Positions 36,983 to 44,898 of a DNA stretch of 64,000 bases are shown here, piece after piece; the first letter of the stretch is position 1, and every line of letters begins with the position of its first letter. The notes beneath the pieces are model-generated. The model was not told the DNA's origin. It was given only the letters and a program-made list of their open reading frames with translations, and ran no database searches. Origin of the DNA: Cytophagales bacterium. GTDB taxonomy: Bacteria > Bacteroidota > Bacteroidia > Cytophagales > Cyclobacteriaceae. The translations under genes and the position numbers were made by a program. The stretch lies in NCBI GenBank assembly GCA_033344775.1, contig JAWPMT010000007.1, forward strand, positions 558,001 through 622,000. Reading direction: 5' to 3'.

Positions 36983-37073
36983 GGTGTTTGTTGTTGCGTT
37001 TAAGGTTCCAAATTTCAACCCTCGAAGTTACTGCAAGCCTAACCTATCGGGGAAGCATTCGTGATGAAAACCT

Positions 37074-37121
37074 CTAACTAATTTAGTTAGCAAATATAAA
37101 TGAAAAACTAATTTATTTAGT
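37074..37121 (-). promoter_or_regulatory. recA promoter with two flanking palindromes
   Basis: On the minus strand TATATTTG (complement of 37091-37098) is a perfect Bacteroidota -7 element. A 17-base palindrome, CTAACTAATTTAGTTAG (37074-37090), lies immediately downstream of it over the expected transcription start. A second one of related sequence, ACTAA-TTTAT-TTAGT (37107-37121), lies upstream where the spacer would be. Their centres are 32 bases apart, three helical turns. A dimeric repressor binding both could block recA; a LexA-like role is inference only. No clear -33 element was found. Confidence 0.6.
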
Positions 37122-37153
37122 AATTCACTAAGATCTTTATAAATAGGCTGGAA

Positions 37154-37567
37154 TCAGGCCTTGCGCGCCGAAAGGAATTCCTTTCGCTTTTGCAGCAAAT
37201 AGATGATCCATATGCCTAACGCGGTACCGATTGGAAATTTGAACAACAAAAGGACTGCAGGAATCCATACCAATCGCATGGCCCATTCTTTTTCTTTTAC
37301 CAGACCTACACCGCTGGCAATGAAGAGTGCACCTGAAGCGAGATAAGCAATAGGAAAATAATAGAACAGTCGGAACGGACCATCACGGAAGAAAGGCCAG
37401 TGCCGGGTGTCTAGATGCCAGGTGACATGATCGTGCCACCAATCGGATTCAACCATGAAATTGAGGACGTTCCAGGAAAATATGGATACTGGAATGGTTA
37501 GAAAACCAAGGATGATCAGGATCTTCCCAGCGATTTTCAGGTGATGAAGAGAGTTATCTACTTGCAT
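37154..37567 (-). CDS. Membrane protein of unknown function
   Basis: A 137-residue protein from ATG 37567 (MQVDNSLHHLKIAGK); an upstream in-frame extension to 37630 is possible but less natural. It has about four predicted helices: residues 15-35, 70-90, 95-112 and a last one before a basic tail (KRKEFLSARKA). The loop after the first helix is aromatic and histidine-rich (WWHDHVTWHLDTRHWPFF). No family was recognised. It lies upstream of recA on the same strand but the recA promoter is in between. Confidence 0.55.
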   Translation of the reverse strand: MQVDNSLHHLKIAGKILIILGFLTIPVSIFSWNVLNFMVESDWWHDHVTWHLDTRHWPFFRDGPFRLFYYFPIAYLASGALFIASGVGLVKEKEWAMRLVWIPAVLLLFKFPIGTALGIWIIYLLQKRKEFLSARKA

Positions 37568-37837
37568 GACTTTGAGTTTTTGGTGATGATACAACCGCCA
37601 TACGGTTATGGAAGTTACTATGCATTGCAAGGTAATATACGATCAAGAGTAGTGCAAGGGTTTCAAAATCTTATCAATGATTACGTAAATGTTAAGTGTT
37701 GCTTAAAAAAATGATAACTCTTTAATTTGAGCTTTTCGGTCTGCTTTGTCATTTCAGTTAGTCTTGTGTTTAGATTTCGGAAGTGTGATAATTTTCTTAG
37801 CTTTCAAGATATAATTCCATAAAGCACTTCCTTTTTA

Positions 37838-38539
37838 ATGGAACATACAGAGATGGGTAAAGTCAATCAGAAAGTCCTCGTTGTGGATGATGAATCAGAC
37901 ATCCTCGAATTATTAAAGTATAATTTGTCGAAGGAGGGGTATGATGTAAAAACTGCGTCGAATGGCATCAAAGGAGTGGAAGTGGCCAAATCTTTTGTGC
38001 CAGACCTGATCCTGTTGGATATCATGATGCCAAAGCAGGATGGAGTTGAAACCTGTCGGCAGATCCGTGAAGTCCCTGAATTGGCGAATGTATTCGTGAT
38101 TTTCCTGACAGCCCGTTCCGAAGAGTATTCCGAAGTGGCTGCTTTTGAAATGGGAGCTGACGACTATATCACCAAACCCATCAAGCCTCGGGCATTGATG
38201 AGTAGGATCAATGCTTTGTTCAGAAGGGAATCCAAAAAGAAGAAAGATTCACAAAAGATCATGATCGGTGATCTGGAGGTAGATCGTTCCAGCTATACTG
38301 TGATCCTTGGAGATCAAAAGATCAATCTACCCAAGAAAGAATTTGAATTGCTCTATTTCCTGGCTCAGAATCCTGGTAAAGTATTCAGTCGCGATGAATT
38401 GCTAAAGAACATCTGGGGAACGGATGTGTATGTGCTCGCTCGTACGGTGGATGTACATATTCGTAAAGTGCGTGAAAAGATCGGGGATGGATATATCTCG
38501 ACGGTCAAAGGAGTGGGATATAAATTTGATATTGGTTAA
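37838..38539 (+). CDS. PhoB-like (OmpR family) response regulator
   Basis: A 233-residue regulator with a receiver domain (VLVVDDESDILELL, phosphorylation site D61 in LLDIMMP, switch lysine in DDYITKPIKP) and a C-terminal OmpR/PhoB winged helix (KKEFELLYFLAQNPGKVFSRDELLKNIWG...RTVDVHIRKVREKIG). The gene starts at ATG 37838, with a second ATG at 37853 also possible. It is followed after 6 bases by its histidine kinase. The PhoBR resemblance suggests phosphate control, but without neighbouring pst/pho genes this is tentative. Confidence 0.93.
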   Translation: MEHTEMGKVNQKVLVVDDESDILELLKYNLSKEGYDVKTASNGIKGVEVAKSFVPDLILLDIMMPKQDGVETCRQIREVPELANVFVIFLTARSEEYSEVAAFEMGADDYITKPIKPRALMSRINALFRRESKKKKDSQKIMIGDLEVDRSSYTVILGDQKINLPKKEFELLYFLAQNPGKVFSRDELLKNIWGTDVYVLARTVDVHIRKVREKIGDGYISTVKGVGYKFDIG

Positions 38540-38545
38540 TTCAAT

Positions 38546-39613
38546 ATGATCCTGAACTCACGAGCGCTGGCCTTGTTGTTGGCACTGAGTATTTCAGTGA
38601 TCACATCCGCTTTTCTTTCTTTATTGCCCTCGATTTCCACTACAGCTCTAATCGTATCCTTCGCACTTTCTTTTTCTTCCTCTTATATACTCGTGAGGTT
38701 AGTACTGGAGTTTATATTCTTTAAGGAGATTACAAGCATTTATGAAGCCCTGGATAAAATCCGCAGCGAGGAGCTGTCCCCTATCTTGAGTAGAAGCCGG
38801 AATGCGGTAAATCCACTGAGACTGATCAATAAGGGAATTGAATCTTATGCCAGAACTAAACAACGTGAGATCGCTGAACTAAAGGAAATGGAAGCCTTTC
38901 GGCGGGAGTTCATTGCCGATGTTTCACATGAGCTAAAGACACCCATATTTGCTGCGCAAGGATTTGTGCATACCTTATTAGATGGTGCGGTAGAGGATAA
39001 GAAAGTCCGCACGAAGTTTTTGAAGAAAGCAGCCAAGAGTCTCGACGGCCTTGACATTCTGGTTCAGGACTTGCTCACCATTTCACAGATGGAGACAGGA
39101 GAGATTAAGATGCATCCGGAAGATTTCAATATCGAAGAAATGATCAAAGAGGTGCTTGATCAGGTGGACGGCAAAGCAGAGAAGCGAGAGATTGATATAG
39201 AGTTACAACATCTGGATGTGCCGCTTTATGTATTGGCTGATTATCAGCGTATTTATCAAGTCATGACCAATTTGGTCACCAATGGGATCAAGTATTCTAA
39301 AAAAGGAGGTACGGTCAAAATATTCTTTGAGCAAGAAGATGAGCATGTCACTGTTTTTGTTCAGGACAAGGGGTTAGGAATTCCTGAAGAAGATATTGGA
39401 CGCATCTTTGAGCGTTTTTATCGGGTAGATAAAAGCCGAAATAAGGGAAAAGGAGGAACAGGTCTCGGTCTGTCCATTGTTAAGCATATCCTCGAAGGTC
39501 ACGATTCTAAGATCGAAGTTGAGAGTGAAGAGGGTGTAGGTTCAAAATTCTGGTTTAAGTTGCGGCTCGGTAAAGTGCCGGAATATGAGCTACTCAACGA
39601 AGACGATGACTAA
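38546..39613 (+). CDS. PhoR-like sensor histidine kinase
   Basis: A 355-residue membrane kinase. Two helices (about 5-28 and 33-58) anchor it with almost no periplasmic loop, so it may sense within the membrane or through a partner. The dimerisation domain has the H-box FIADVSHELKTPI (H128), and the ATP domain has N, G1, F and G2 boxes (NLVTNGIKYS, DKGLGIPEEDIGRIFERFYRVDKSR, GTGLGLSIVKHI). No PAS or HAMP domain is evident. It overlaps the next gene by 8 bases. Confidence 0.93.
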   Translation: MILNSRALALLLALSISVITSAFLSLLPSISTTALIVSFALSFSSSYILVRLVLEFIFFKEITSIYEALDKIRSEELSPILSRSRNAVNPLRLINKGIESYARTKQREIAELKEMEAFRREFIADVSHELKTPIFAAQGFVHTLLDGAVEDKKVRTKFLKKAAKSLDGLDILVQDLLTISQMETGEIKMHPEDFNIEEMIKEVLDQVDGKAEKREIDIELQHLDVPLYVLADYQRIYQVMTNLVTNGIKYSKKGGTVKIFFEQEDEHVTVFVQDKGLGIPEEDIGRIFERFYRVDKSRNKGKGGTGLGLSIVKHILEGHDSKIEVESEEGVGSKFWFKLRLGKVPEYELLNEDDD

Positions 39614-40328
39614 TCCCCTCAAGGGAAAGAAATTTGCGGACCTGATCGTCCACGAGGACGAAGACTTTATTGTGATCAACAAGCCTCCATTTGTATCCAC
39701 GCTGGAAGATCGCAACGATTCACAGAATATTTTAAACCTGGCCCGACAATACCATGAGGAAGCTAAGGTTTGTCACCGATTAGATAAGGAGACTTCCGGG
39801 CTATTGGTAATTGCCAAACACCTGGATGCTTATAAATATTTTTCAAAGCTGCTGGAACAGCGGGATGTGCATAAGCTCTACCATGCGATTATAGCCGGCT
39901 GTCACGAGATTGATGAAGAAGAGCTGGACTTTCCGATCTATACCAGTTCCACACGATCCAGAGTCGATCCCAGGCAAGGCAAGCCTTCGGTTACACTGAT
40001 CAAGACCATACATATATATAAGGCCCACACGTTACTGGCGTGCATGCCCTTCACTGGAAGAATGCACCAGATCCGGGTCCATTTATCGCACATCGGACTG
40101 CCAATTGCGGGTGATGAGTTCTATGGAGGCGACCCGATTTACCTTTCTCAAATCAAAAAAGGATATAAATCCGGCAAATTTGTAGAAGAGAAGCCGTTGA
40201 TCCCAAGAATGGCGTTACATGCCCAAAAGTTGATTTTTGAAGCCCCAGGAGGTAAAAAATTGCAATTAGAAGCGCCATATCCCAAAGATTTCACGGCAAC
40301 TTTGAATCAATTTGCAAAAAACTTGTAG
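39606..40328 (+). CDS. RluA-family pseudouridine synthase
   Basis: A 240-residue enzyme from ATG 39606 (MTNPLKGKKFADLIVHEDEDFIVINKPP). The catalytic motif is CHRLDKETSGLLV, with the nucleophile D60; the downstream FTGRMHQIRVHLSHIGLPIAGDEFYGG is the second family motif. There is no N-terminal S4 domain, unlike RluC/RluD. It isomerises uridine in rRNA or tRNA; the site cannot be told. The start overlaps the kinase gene. Confidence 0.93.
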   Translation: MTNPLKGKKFADLIVHEDEDFIVINKPPFVSTLEDRNDSQNILNLARQYHEEAKVCHRLDKETSGLLVIAKHLDAYKYFSKLLEQRDVHKLYHAIIAGCHEIDEEELDFPIYTSSTRSRVDPRQGKPSVTLIKTIHIYKAHTLLACMPFTGRMHQIRVHLSHIGLPIAGDEFYGGDPIYLSQIKKGYKSGKFVEEKPLIPRMALHAQKLIFEAPGGKKLQLEAPYPKDFTATLNQFAKNL

Positions 40329-40344
40329 TATCCGTACGGACTGC

Positions 40345-40376
40345 TTTGGTTTTACAAATAGAAAATTCTATTTTTG
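40345..40376 (+). promoter_or_regulatory. Predicted promoter of the rplM-rpsI-rpsB operon
   Basis: TTTG (40345-40348) and TATTTTTG (40369-40376) with 20 bases between match the Bacteroidota consensus. The start codon of rplM is 48 bases downstream. Confidence 0.65.
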
Positions 40377-40424
40377 TGTCCCTTTTTCAAGGAGGGCTTT
40401 CATCAAGAGAATAAAAAGTAAGTT

Positions 40425-40871
40425 TTGGATACTTTAAGTTATAAGACCATATCGGCGAACAAGGCCACTGCCAACAAAGGGTGGGTTGTTGTAGATGCTG
40501 AGGCAAAAATTCTGGGTCGGGTAGCGAGTGAAGTTGCGAAAATGATTCGCGGCAAGCACAAGCCGAACTTTACCCCGCATGCAGATTGTGGTGACAATGT
40601 CATTGTGATCAACGCGGACAAATTAAGATTGACCGGCAAGAAATGGACTGACAAAGTTTATGTTCGTCACACGGGTTATCCTGGAGGACAAAGAACTCAG
40701 ACTCCTCTTGAGGTTAAGAATAACAAATCCGCCACCATTCTGGTAGAAAGAGCGGTGAGAGGTATGCTTCCTAAAAACAGATTGGGAAGACAGCTTTTCA
40801 AAAATCTGTATGTATACGAAGGTGCAGAGCATCCACATGAGGCTCAGACTCCTAAAGAAGTAAAACTATAA
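40425..40871 (+). CDS. rplM: 50S ribosomal protein L13
   Basis: A 148-residue protein with the L13 motifs [41 protein letters not shown] and [24 protein letters not shown]. The start codon is TTG at 40425: the resulting N-terminus [14 protein letters not shown] is the normal one for Bacteroidota L13. L13 binds 23S rRNA early in assembly. It is followed 4 bases later by rpsI, the universal partner. Confidence 0.97.
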   Translation: MDTLSYKTISANKATANKGWVVVDAEAKILGRVASEVAKMIRGKHKPNFTPHADCGDNVIVINADKLRLTGKKWTDKVYVRHTGYPGGQRTQTPLEVKNNKSATILVERAVRGMLPKNRLGRQLFKNLYVYEGAEHPHEAQTPKEVKL

Positions 40872-40875
40872 GTTG

Positions 40876-41262
40876 ATGGAAGTAATTAATACCGTCGGTA
40901 GAAGAAAGACCTCCATTGCCCGGGTCTATTTCCAAAGTGGCAAAGGAGAGATCGTGATCAATGGCAGAGATCTGAGCAATTACTTTCCTTCAGAAGTGCT
41001 TCAAATCATTGTGAAGCAGCCTTTAGTAAAGGTGGAAGAGGATGGTAATTTCGACATCAAAGTAAATGTTGATGGCGGCGGACTTAAAGGTCAGGCAGAA
41101 GCCATTCGACTTGGGATTTCAAGAGCATTGGTAGCTACCAATGAGGAGCACAGACCTTCATTGAAATCCGAAGGATTCCTTACCAGAGACCCTAGAATGG
41201 TTGAGCGTAAGAAATACGGTAGAAGAAAAGCGAGAAGAAGATTCCAATTCAGCAAACGATAA
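40876..41262 (+). CDS. rpsI: 30S ribosomal protein S9
   Basis: A 128-residue protein from ATG 40876 ([19 protein letters not shown]). It contains the [20 protein letters not shown] motif and the basic C-terminal tail ([17 protein letters not shown]) that reaches the P-site tRNA. A TTG three bases earlier is also possible. It lies between rplM and rpsB in one operon. Confidence 0.97.
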   Translation: MEVINTVGRRKTSIARVYFQSGKGEIVINGRDLSNYFPSEVLQIIVKQPLVKVEEDGNFDIKVNVDGGGLKGQAEAIRLGISRALVATNEEHRPSLKSEGFLTRDPRMVERKKYGRRKARRRFQFSKR

Positions 41263-41269
41263 TAGATCG

Positions 41270-42031
41270 ATGGCAAAAATTACTACACAGGAATTATTGG
41301 ATGCCGGTGTTCACTTTGGACACCTGACCAGAAAATGGAACCCACAGATGGCTCCATATATTTTCATGGAGAAAAATGGTATCCATATCATTGATCTCAA
41401 TAAAACACTTAAAAACCTGGAAGATGCAGCTCAGGCAATGAAAGGCATCGTACGTTCAGGCCGAAAAGTGATGTTCGTTGCGACGAAGAAGCAAGCGAAA
41501 GAGGTAGTTGAGAACGAAGCGAAGCGATTGAAAATGCCTTACGTGACCGAAAGATGGTTAGGTGGCATGCTGACCAACTTCTCTACGATCAGAAAATCGT
41601 TGAAGAAAATGGCTTCTATCGATAAGCTGATGAAAGATGAAGCTTACAGCAACCTGGCGAAGAGAGAGCGATTGATGATCGGTCGTGAGCGTGAGAAGTT
41701 GGAAAAAGTGTTGGGTGGTATCGCAGACTTGAACCGATTGCCTGCTGCACTTTTCGTGATCGATATCAAGCGTGAGCACATCGCTGTTTCTGAAGCCCAG
41801 AAATTGAATATCCCAGTTTTCGCAATGGTGGATACCAACTCTGATCCTAACCAGGCAGATTATCCTATCCCTGCAAATGATGATGCTTTCAAATCAATCC
41901 AATTGATTACGCAGTACATCGGTAGCATCCTGGATGAAGGCCTTCAGGAAAGAAAGAAAGACAAGGAATCTGCTCAACAAGAGCAAGCCGAAGCGGAAAA
42001 AAGAGAATTGGACGAACAGTCCGCCGAATAA
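41270..42031 (+). CDS. rpsB: 30S ribosomal protein S2
   Basis: A 253-residue protein from ATG 41270 (MAKITTQELLDAGVHFGHLTRKWNPQM), with FVATKKQAKEVVENEA, VTERWLGGMLTNFSTI and the C-terminal DTNSDPNQADYPIPANDDA segment of the family. A long acidic/Gln-rich tail (about residues 228-253) follows, which is common in Bacteroidota S2. A terminator stands between it and tsf, although rpsB-tsf is normally a co-transcribed pair. Confidence 0.97.
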   Translation: MAKITTQELLDAGVHFGHLTRKWNPQMAPYIFMEKNGIHIIDLNKTLKNLEDAAQAMKGIVRSGRKVMFVATKKQAKEVVENEAKRLKMPYVTERWLGGMLTNFSTIRKSLKKMASIDKLMKDEAYSNLAKRERLMIGREREKLEKVLGGIADLNRLPAALFVIDIKREHIAVSEAQKLNIPVFAMVDTNSDPNQADYPIPANDDAFKSIQLITQYIGSILDEGLQERKKDKESAQQEQAEAEKRELDEQSAE

Positions 42032-42065
42032 CCTTCATTCTATAGGTAAACGGTATAAATAGATT

Positions 42066-42107
42066 AAACACCCGTTCCGATAGACATTGGAACGGGTGTT
42101 TGATTTT
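42066..42107 (+). terminator. Terminator between rpsB and tsf
   Basis: A 13-base perfect stem (AAACACCCGTTCC at 42066-42078 against GGAACGGGTGTTT at 42089-42101) with a 10-base loop, followed by GATTTTT. It may act as partial read-through attenuation, because no separate tsf promoter was recognised. Confidence 0.8.
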
Positions 42108-42141
42108 TGTCAATAAACCATTCTATAAAGCATATAATCAA

Positions 42142-42972
42142 ATGGCAATTAGCGCTAAAGATGTAAACAAACTCCGACAGATGACCGGAGCAGGTATGAT
42201 GGACTGCAAGAAGGCATTGGTCGAGGCTGATGGCGATTTCGACAAGGCGATCGAATTTCTTCGCAAGAAAGGGCAGAAAGTAACTAACGCCCGTGCAGAT
42301 AGAGAAACTACCGAAGGTGTTGTTTTCAGCAAAGTAAGTGCGGAAGGTAACAAGGGTATCCTGGTTTCATTTTCTTGTGAGACCGACTTTGTTGCTAAAA
42401 ACGATGATTTCATGAGCCTCGGACAGGCGATCACTGACGTGGCTTTCGCTGAGTCTCCTGCTGATGTCGATGCTTTGAAAGCAATGACCATCGATGGTCA
42501 GGCTATTTCTGAGAAAATTGTAGAAGCGACTGGTAAAATTGGCGAGAAATTAGAAATCTCTGCCATGGAAGTACTGGAAAGCGAAGCTGTTGTTCCTTAC
42601 ATCCACTCTAATAAGAAATTGGGTGTACTTGTTGGTTTGACTAACACAAATGGGTCTGACGTGGTGGAAGCTGGTAAAGACGTAGCAATGCAAATTGCTG
42701 CCATGAAGCCTATCGCTGTGGACAAAGACGGTGTGGATTCTGCTACAGTTGAGAAAGAGATCGAAATTGGAAAAGAGCAAGCACGACAGGAAGGAAAGCC
42801 TGAGCAAATCATCGAGAAAATTGCTCAAGGAAAACTTCAGAAATTCTTCAAAGAAAATACTTTGTTGAGCCAGGCGTTCGTGAAAGACAATTCAATGAAC
42901 GTGACTCAGTACCTGGATAGCGTTTCCAAAGGACTGACCGTCTCGGAATTCAAAAGAGTTCAAATCGGATAA
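42142..42972 (+). CDS. tsf: Elongation factor Ts, first copy
   Basis: EF-Ts releases GDP from EF-Tu. The 276-residue protein begins MAISAKDVNKLRQMTGAGMMDCKKAL (UBA-like domain), has the EF-Tu contact motif CETDFVAKN near residues 79-87, and a second core half. It lacks a long coiled-coil insertion. A complete second copy lies 82 bases downstream on the same strand. This copy is closer to rpsB and keeps the typical GAGMMDCKKAL sequence, so it is taken as the principal gene. Confidence 0.97.
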   Translation: MAISAKDVNKLRQMTGAGMMDCKKALVEADGDFDKAIEFLRKKGQKVTNARADRETTEGVVFSKVSAEGNKGILVSFSCETDFVAKNDDFMSLGQAITDVAFAESPADVDALKAMTIDGQAISEKIVEATGKIGEKLEISAMEVLESEAVVPYIHSNKKLGVLVGLTNTNGSDVVEAGKDVAMQIAAMKPIAVDKDGVDSATVEKEIEIGKEQARQEGKPEQIIEKIAQGKLQKFFKENTLLSQAFVKDNSMNVTQYLDSVSKGLTVSEFKRVQIG

Positions 42973-42992
42973 TCGCCGATCAATCAAATATC

Positions 42993-43026
42993 AAAAAGCG
43001 GTTCCGATAACGGACCGCTTTTTTTG
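42993..43026 (+). terminator. Terminator between the two tsf copies
   Basis: AAAAAGCGGTTCCG (42993-43006) pairs with CGGACCGCTTTTT with one bulged T and a 4-base loop, followed by more T residues. It ends 29 bases before the second tsf gene. Confidence 0.8.
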
Positions 43027-43054
43027 TTTATAACCATTCAAAACACATTTTCAT

Positions 43055-43885
43055 ATGGCAATTACTGCGAAAGAAGTAGACAAGCTTCGAAAAATGACCG
43101 GTCTGGGTATCATGGACTGCAAAAAGGCACTTGTTCAGTCGGAAGGTGATTTTGAACAGGCGATTGAGATCCTTCAAAAAAAGGGTGAGAAAATTACTGT
43201 CGGTCGTGAGGATCGGGAAACCAACGAAGGAGTCGTTTTTGCAAAAGTAAATGCGGGAGGTACGCGAGGAGTACTGGTGGCTTTCAGTTGCGAGACTGAT
43301 TTTGTGGCTAAGAATGAAGATTTCCTGAGCCTTGGCCAGGAGATAGTTGAAGTGGCTTTTTCTGTGACTCCTGTAGATATTGATGCGTTGAAAGCCGTAC
43401 CCATCGCTGGTCGAACGATTGCTGAAAAAATCGTAGAGGCTACCGGGAAAATTGGCGAGAAACTGTCCATCTCTGCTATGGAGTTACTGGAAGGTGAAGC
43501 AGTGGTTCCATACATTCACTCCAACAAGAAATTAGGCGTGTTAGTTGGTTTGAAGCATGCCAACGGTGCAGAAGTTTCTGAAGCGGGAAAAGACGTAGCC
43601 ATGCAAATTGCATCGATGAACCCAATCTCCGTTGATAAAGGTGACGTAGATGCATCGCTTGTGGAGAAGGAAATTGAAATCGGTAAAGAGCAAGCACGTC
43701 AAGAAGGAAAGCCTGAGCAAATCATTGAGAAGATCGCTCAAGGTAAGCTTCAGAAATTCTTCAAGGAAAATACCTTGTTGAATCAGGCGTTCGTGAAAGA
43801 TAGTTCAATGAACGTGACCCAGTACCTGGATAGCGTTTCTAAAGGGCTAACCGTTTCTGCATTCAAAAGAGTCCAGATAGGGTAA
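43055..43885 (+). CDS. Elongation factor Ts, second tandem copy
   Basis: A complete 276-residue EF-Ts with the same length and no gaps against the first copy. By my count about 62 positions differ (about 78% identity). Differences are concentrated in the N-terminal two thirds; the last 74 residues differ at only three positions. The EF-Tu contact motif CETDFVAKN and the UBA-like start GLGIMDCKKAL are intact, so it looks functional rather than decaying. It is separated from the first copy by a terminator. Confidence 0.95.
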   Translation: MAITAKEVDKLRKMTGLGIMDCKKALVQSEGDFEQAIEILQKKGEKITVGREDRETNEGVVFAKVNAGGTRGVLVAFSCETDFVAKNEDFLSLGQEIVEVAFSVTPVDIDALKAVPIAGRTIAEKIVEATGKIGEKLSISAMELLEGEAVVPYIHSNKKLGVLVGLKHANGAEVSEAGKDVAMQIASMNPISVDKGDVDASLVEKEIEIGKEQARQEGKPEQIIEKIAQGKLQKFFKENTLLNQAFVKDSSMNVTQYLDSVSKGLTVSAFKRVQIG

Positions 43886-44185
43886 GCTTTAGCGAATATT
43901 GTCAAGTTGGGCGCCCGGCTAGGAATTTTTTCTACTTAAGTTTTTTTACGTTGAAAAAATACCGGGTGCCCGACTAGGGTATCTCTTTGGCGATTTTCAT
44001 TTGTTTTTCAAGATGAACAGTCGTCGAGGATTTACATGGCGAGAAATATTCCGACCAGACAGCTTATACCTTTTTTGATAAAACCCACCCGATTTACGTA
44101 GGAAAGCTGATACAATCCTTGCCGAATGCGGTATGCTTAAGGTGTTTGGGTATCTTTATTCTCTCAAAACACTTAAAAACACACG
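43886..44185. other. Intergenic region with a long hairpin after the second tsf
   Basis: Inverted repeat GGGCGCCCGG (43909-43918) against CCGGGTGCCC (43962-43971), one mismatch, extended inside by ATTTTTT and AAAAAAT. The same short segment is also nearly directly repeated (GGGCGCCCGGCTAGG and GGGTGCCCGACTAGG). It may terminate the tsf transcript. The remaining 200 bases up to the next gene hold no recognised feature. Confidence 0.5.
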
Positions 44186-44848
44186 ATGATGAGAACGCTA
44201 CTACTCACTTTTCTGGTGCTCATTCAGTTTGGAGTATTTGCTCAACAACGATTGACAGTCAAGACCAATCCATTGTATTTGTTAGAAAATAACAGGTATA
44301 CCATGCCACTGGACATGGAATATGCCTTTGGGAAATTTAGTGTCCAGGCAGGGCAGATGTTGATGGTTTCCAAAGCAACCGGGTTAGGGTTAAGAGAGAA
44401 CCTGAATTACTCCAAAACCAACTTGCAGTTGCGTTACTATTTGGATGGCATGTTTTCGGGAGGTAGTCTCGGATTTATTGGATTGCATGGGACCACCAGG
44501 AATTATGATTATTTAAGTAAGCGTGGATCTTACATCAGCGGAGGAGGAAGAAATGTAAATTACCTAAATTCAATTGTTGAAACTCAGAACTTTGGTGCCT
44601 ATGCGATCTCAGGTGTGCAAATTCAATCCAAAAGCAATATCATTTTTGAATTTGTCATGGGATTTGGCATGCGTGAGGTGTCTATTCAGCACAATCCGGA
44701 GGAAATTACTTTTGTGGATTCATTAGATCCGTTTCTTTTCGATGATTTCGAGCCGGAATGGCGTGAAGGAGCCAGAACAATACCAGGCATCCTCATTCAA
44801 ATGAGATTTGGGTATGTGTTTATCGGAAATAAAAAGAAAGATAAGTAA
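44186..44848 (+). CDS. Secreted/outer-membrane beta-barrel-like protein, unknown
   Basis: A 220-residue protein with a clear signal peptide (MMRTLLLTFLVLIQFGVFAQ). The mature part has repeated amphipathic strands (FSVQAGQMLMVS, KTNLQLRYYLDG, GSLGFIGLHG, NIIFEFVMGFGMREV, GILIQMRFGYVFIG), as in small outer-membrane barrels. It ends in a lysine-rich tail. I recognise a general resemblance to Bacteroidota DUF3575-like outer-membrane proteins but not a specific family. Confidence 0.6.
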   Translation: MMRTLLLTFLVLIQFGVFAQQRLTVKTNPLYLLENNRYTMPLDMEYAFGKFSVQAGQMLMVSKATGLGLRENLNYSKTNLQLRYYLDGMFSGGSLGFIGLHGTTRNYDYLSKRGSYISGGGRNVNYLNSIVETQNFGAYAISGVQIQSKSNIIFEFVMGFGMREVSIQHNPEEITFVDSLDPFLFDDFEPEWREGARTIPGILIQMRFGYVFIGNKKKDK

Positions 44849-44898
44849 GTAGCAGATGTAATTCTGTAATTAGCTTGTTAGGCTTCAACTGATGGTTA

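Noticed and set aside
43055-43885. Second tsf copy as a pseudogene or assembly duplication
   Set aside because: The copy is intact, diverged at many positions in a non-random way and followed by unique sequence, so neither decay nor a simple duplicated read is a good explanation.
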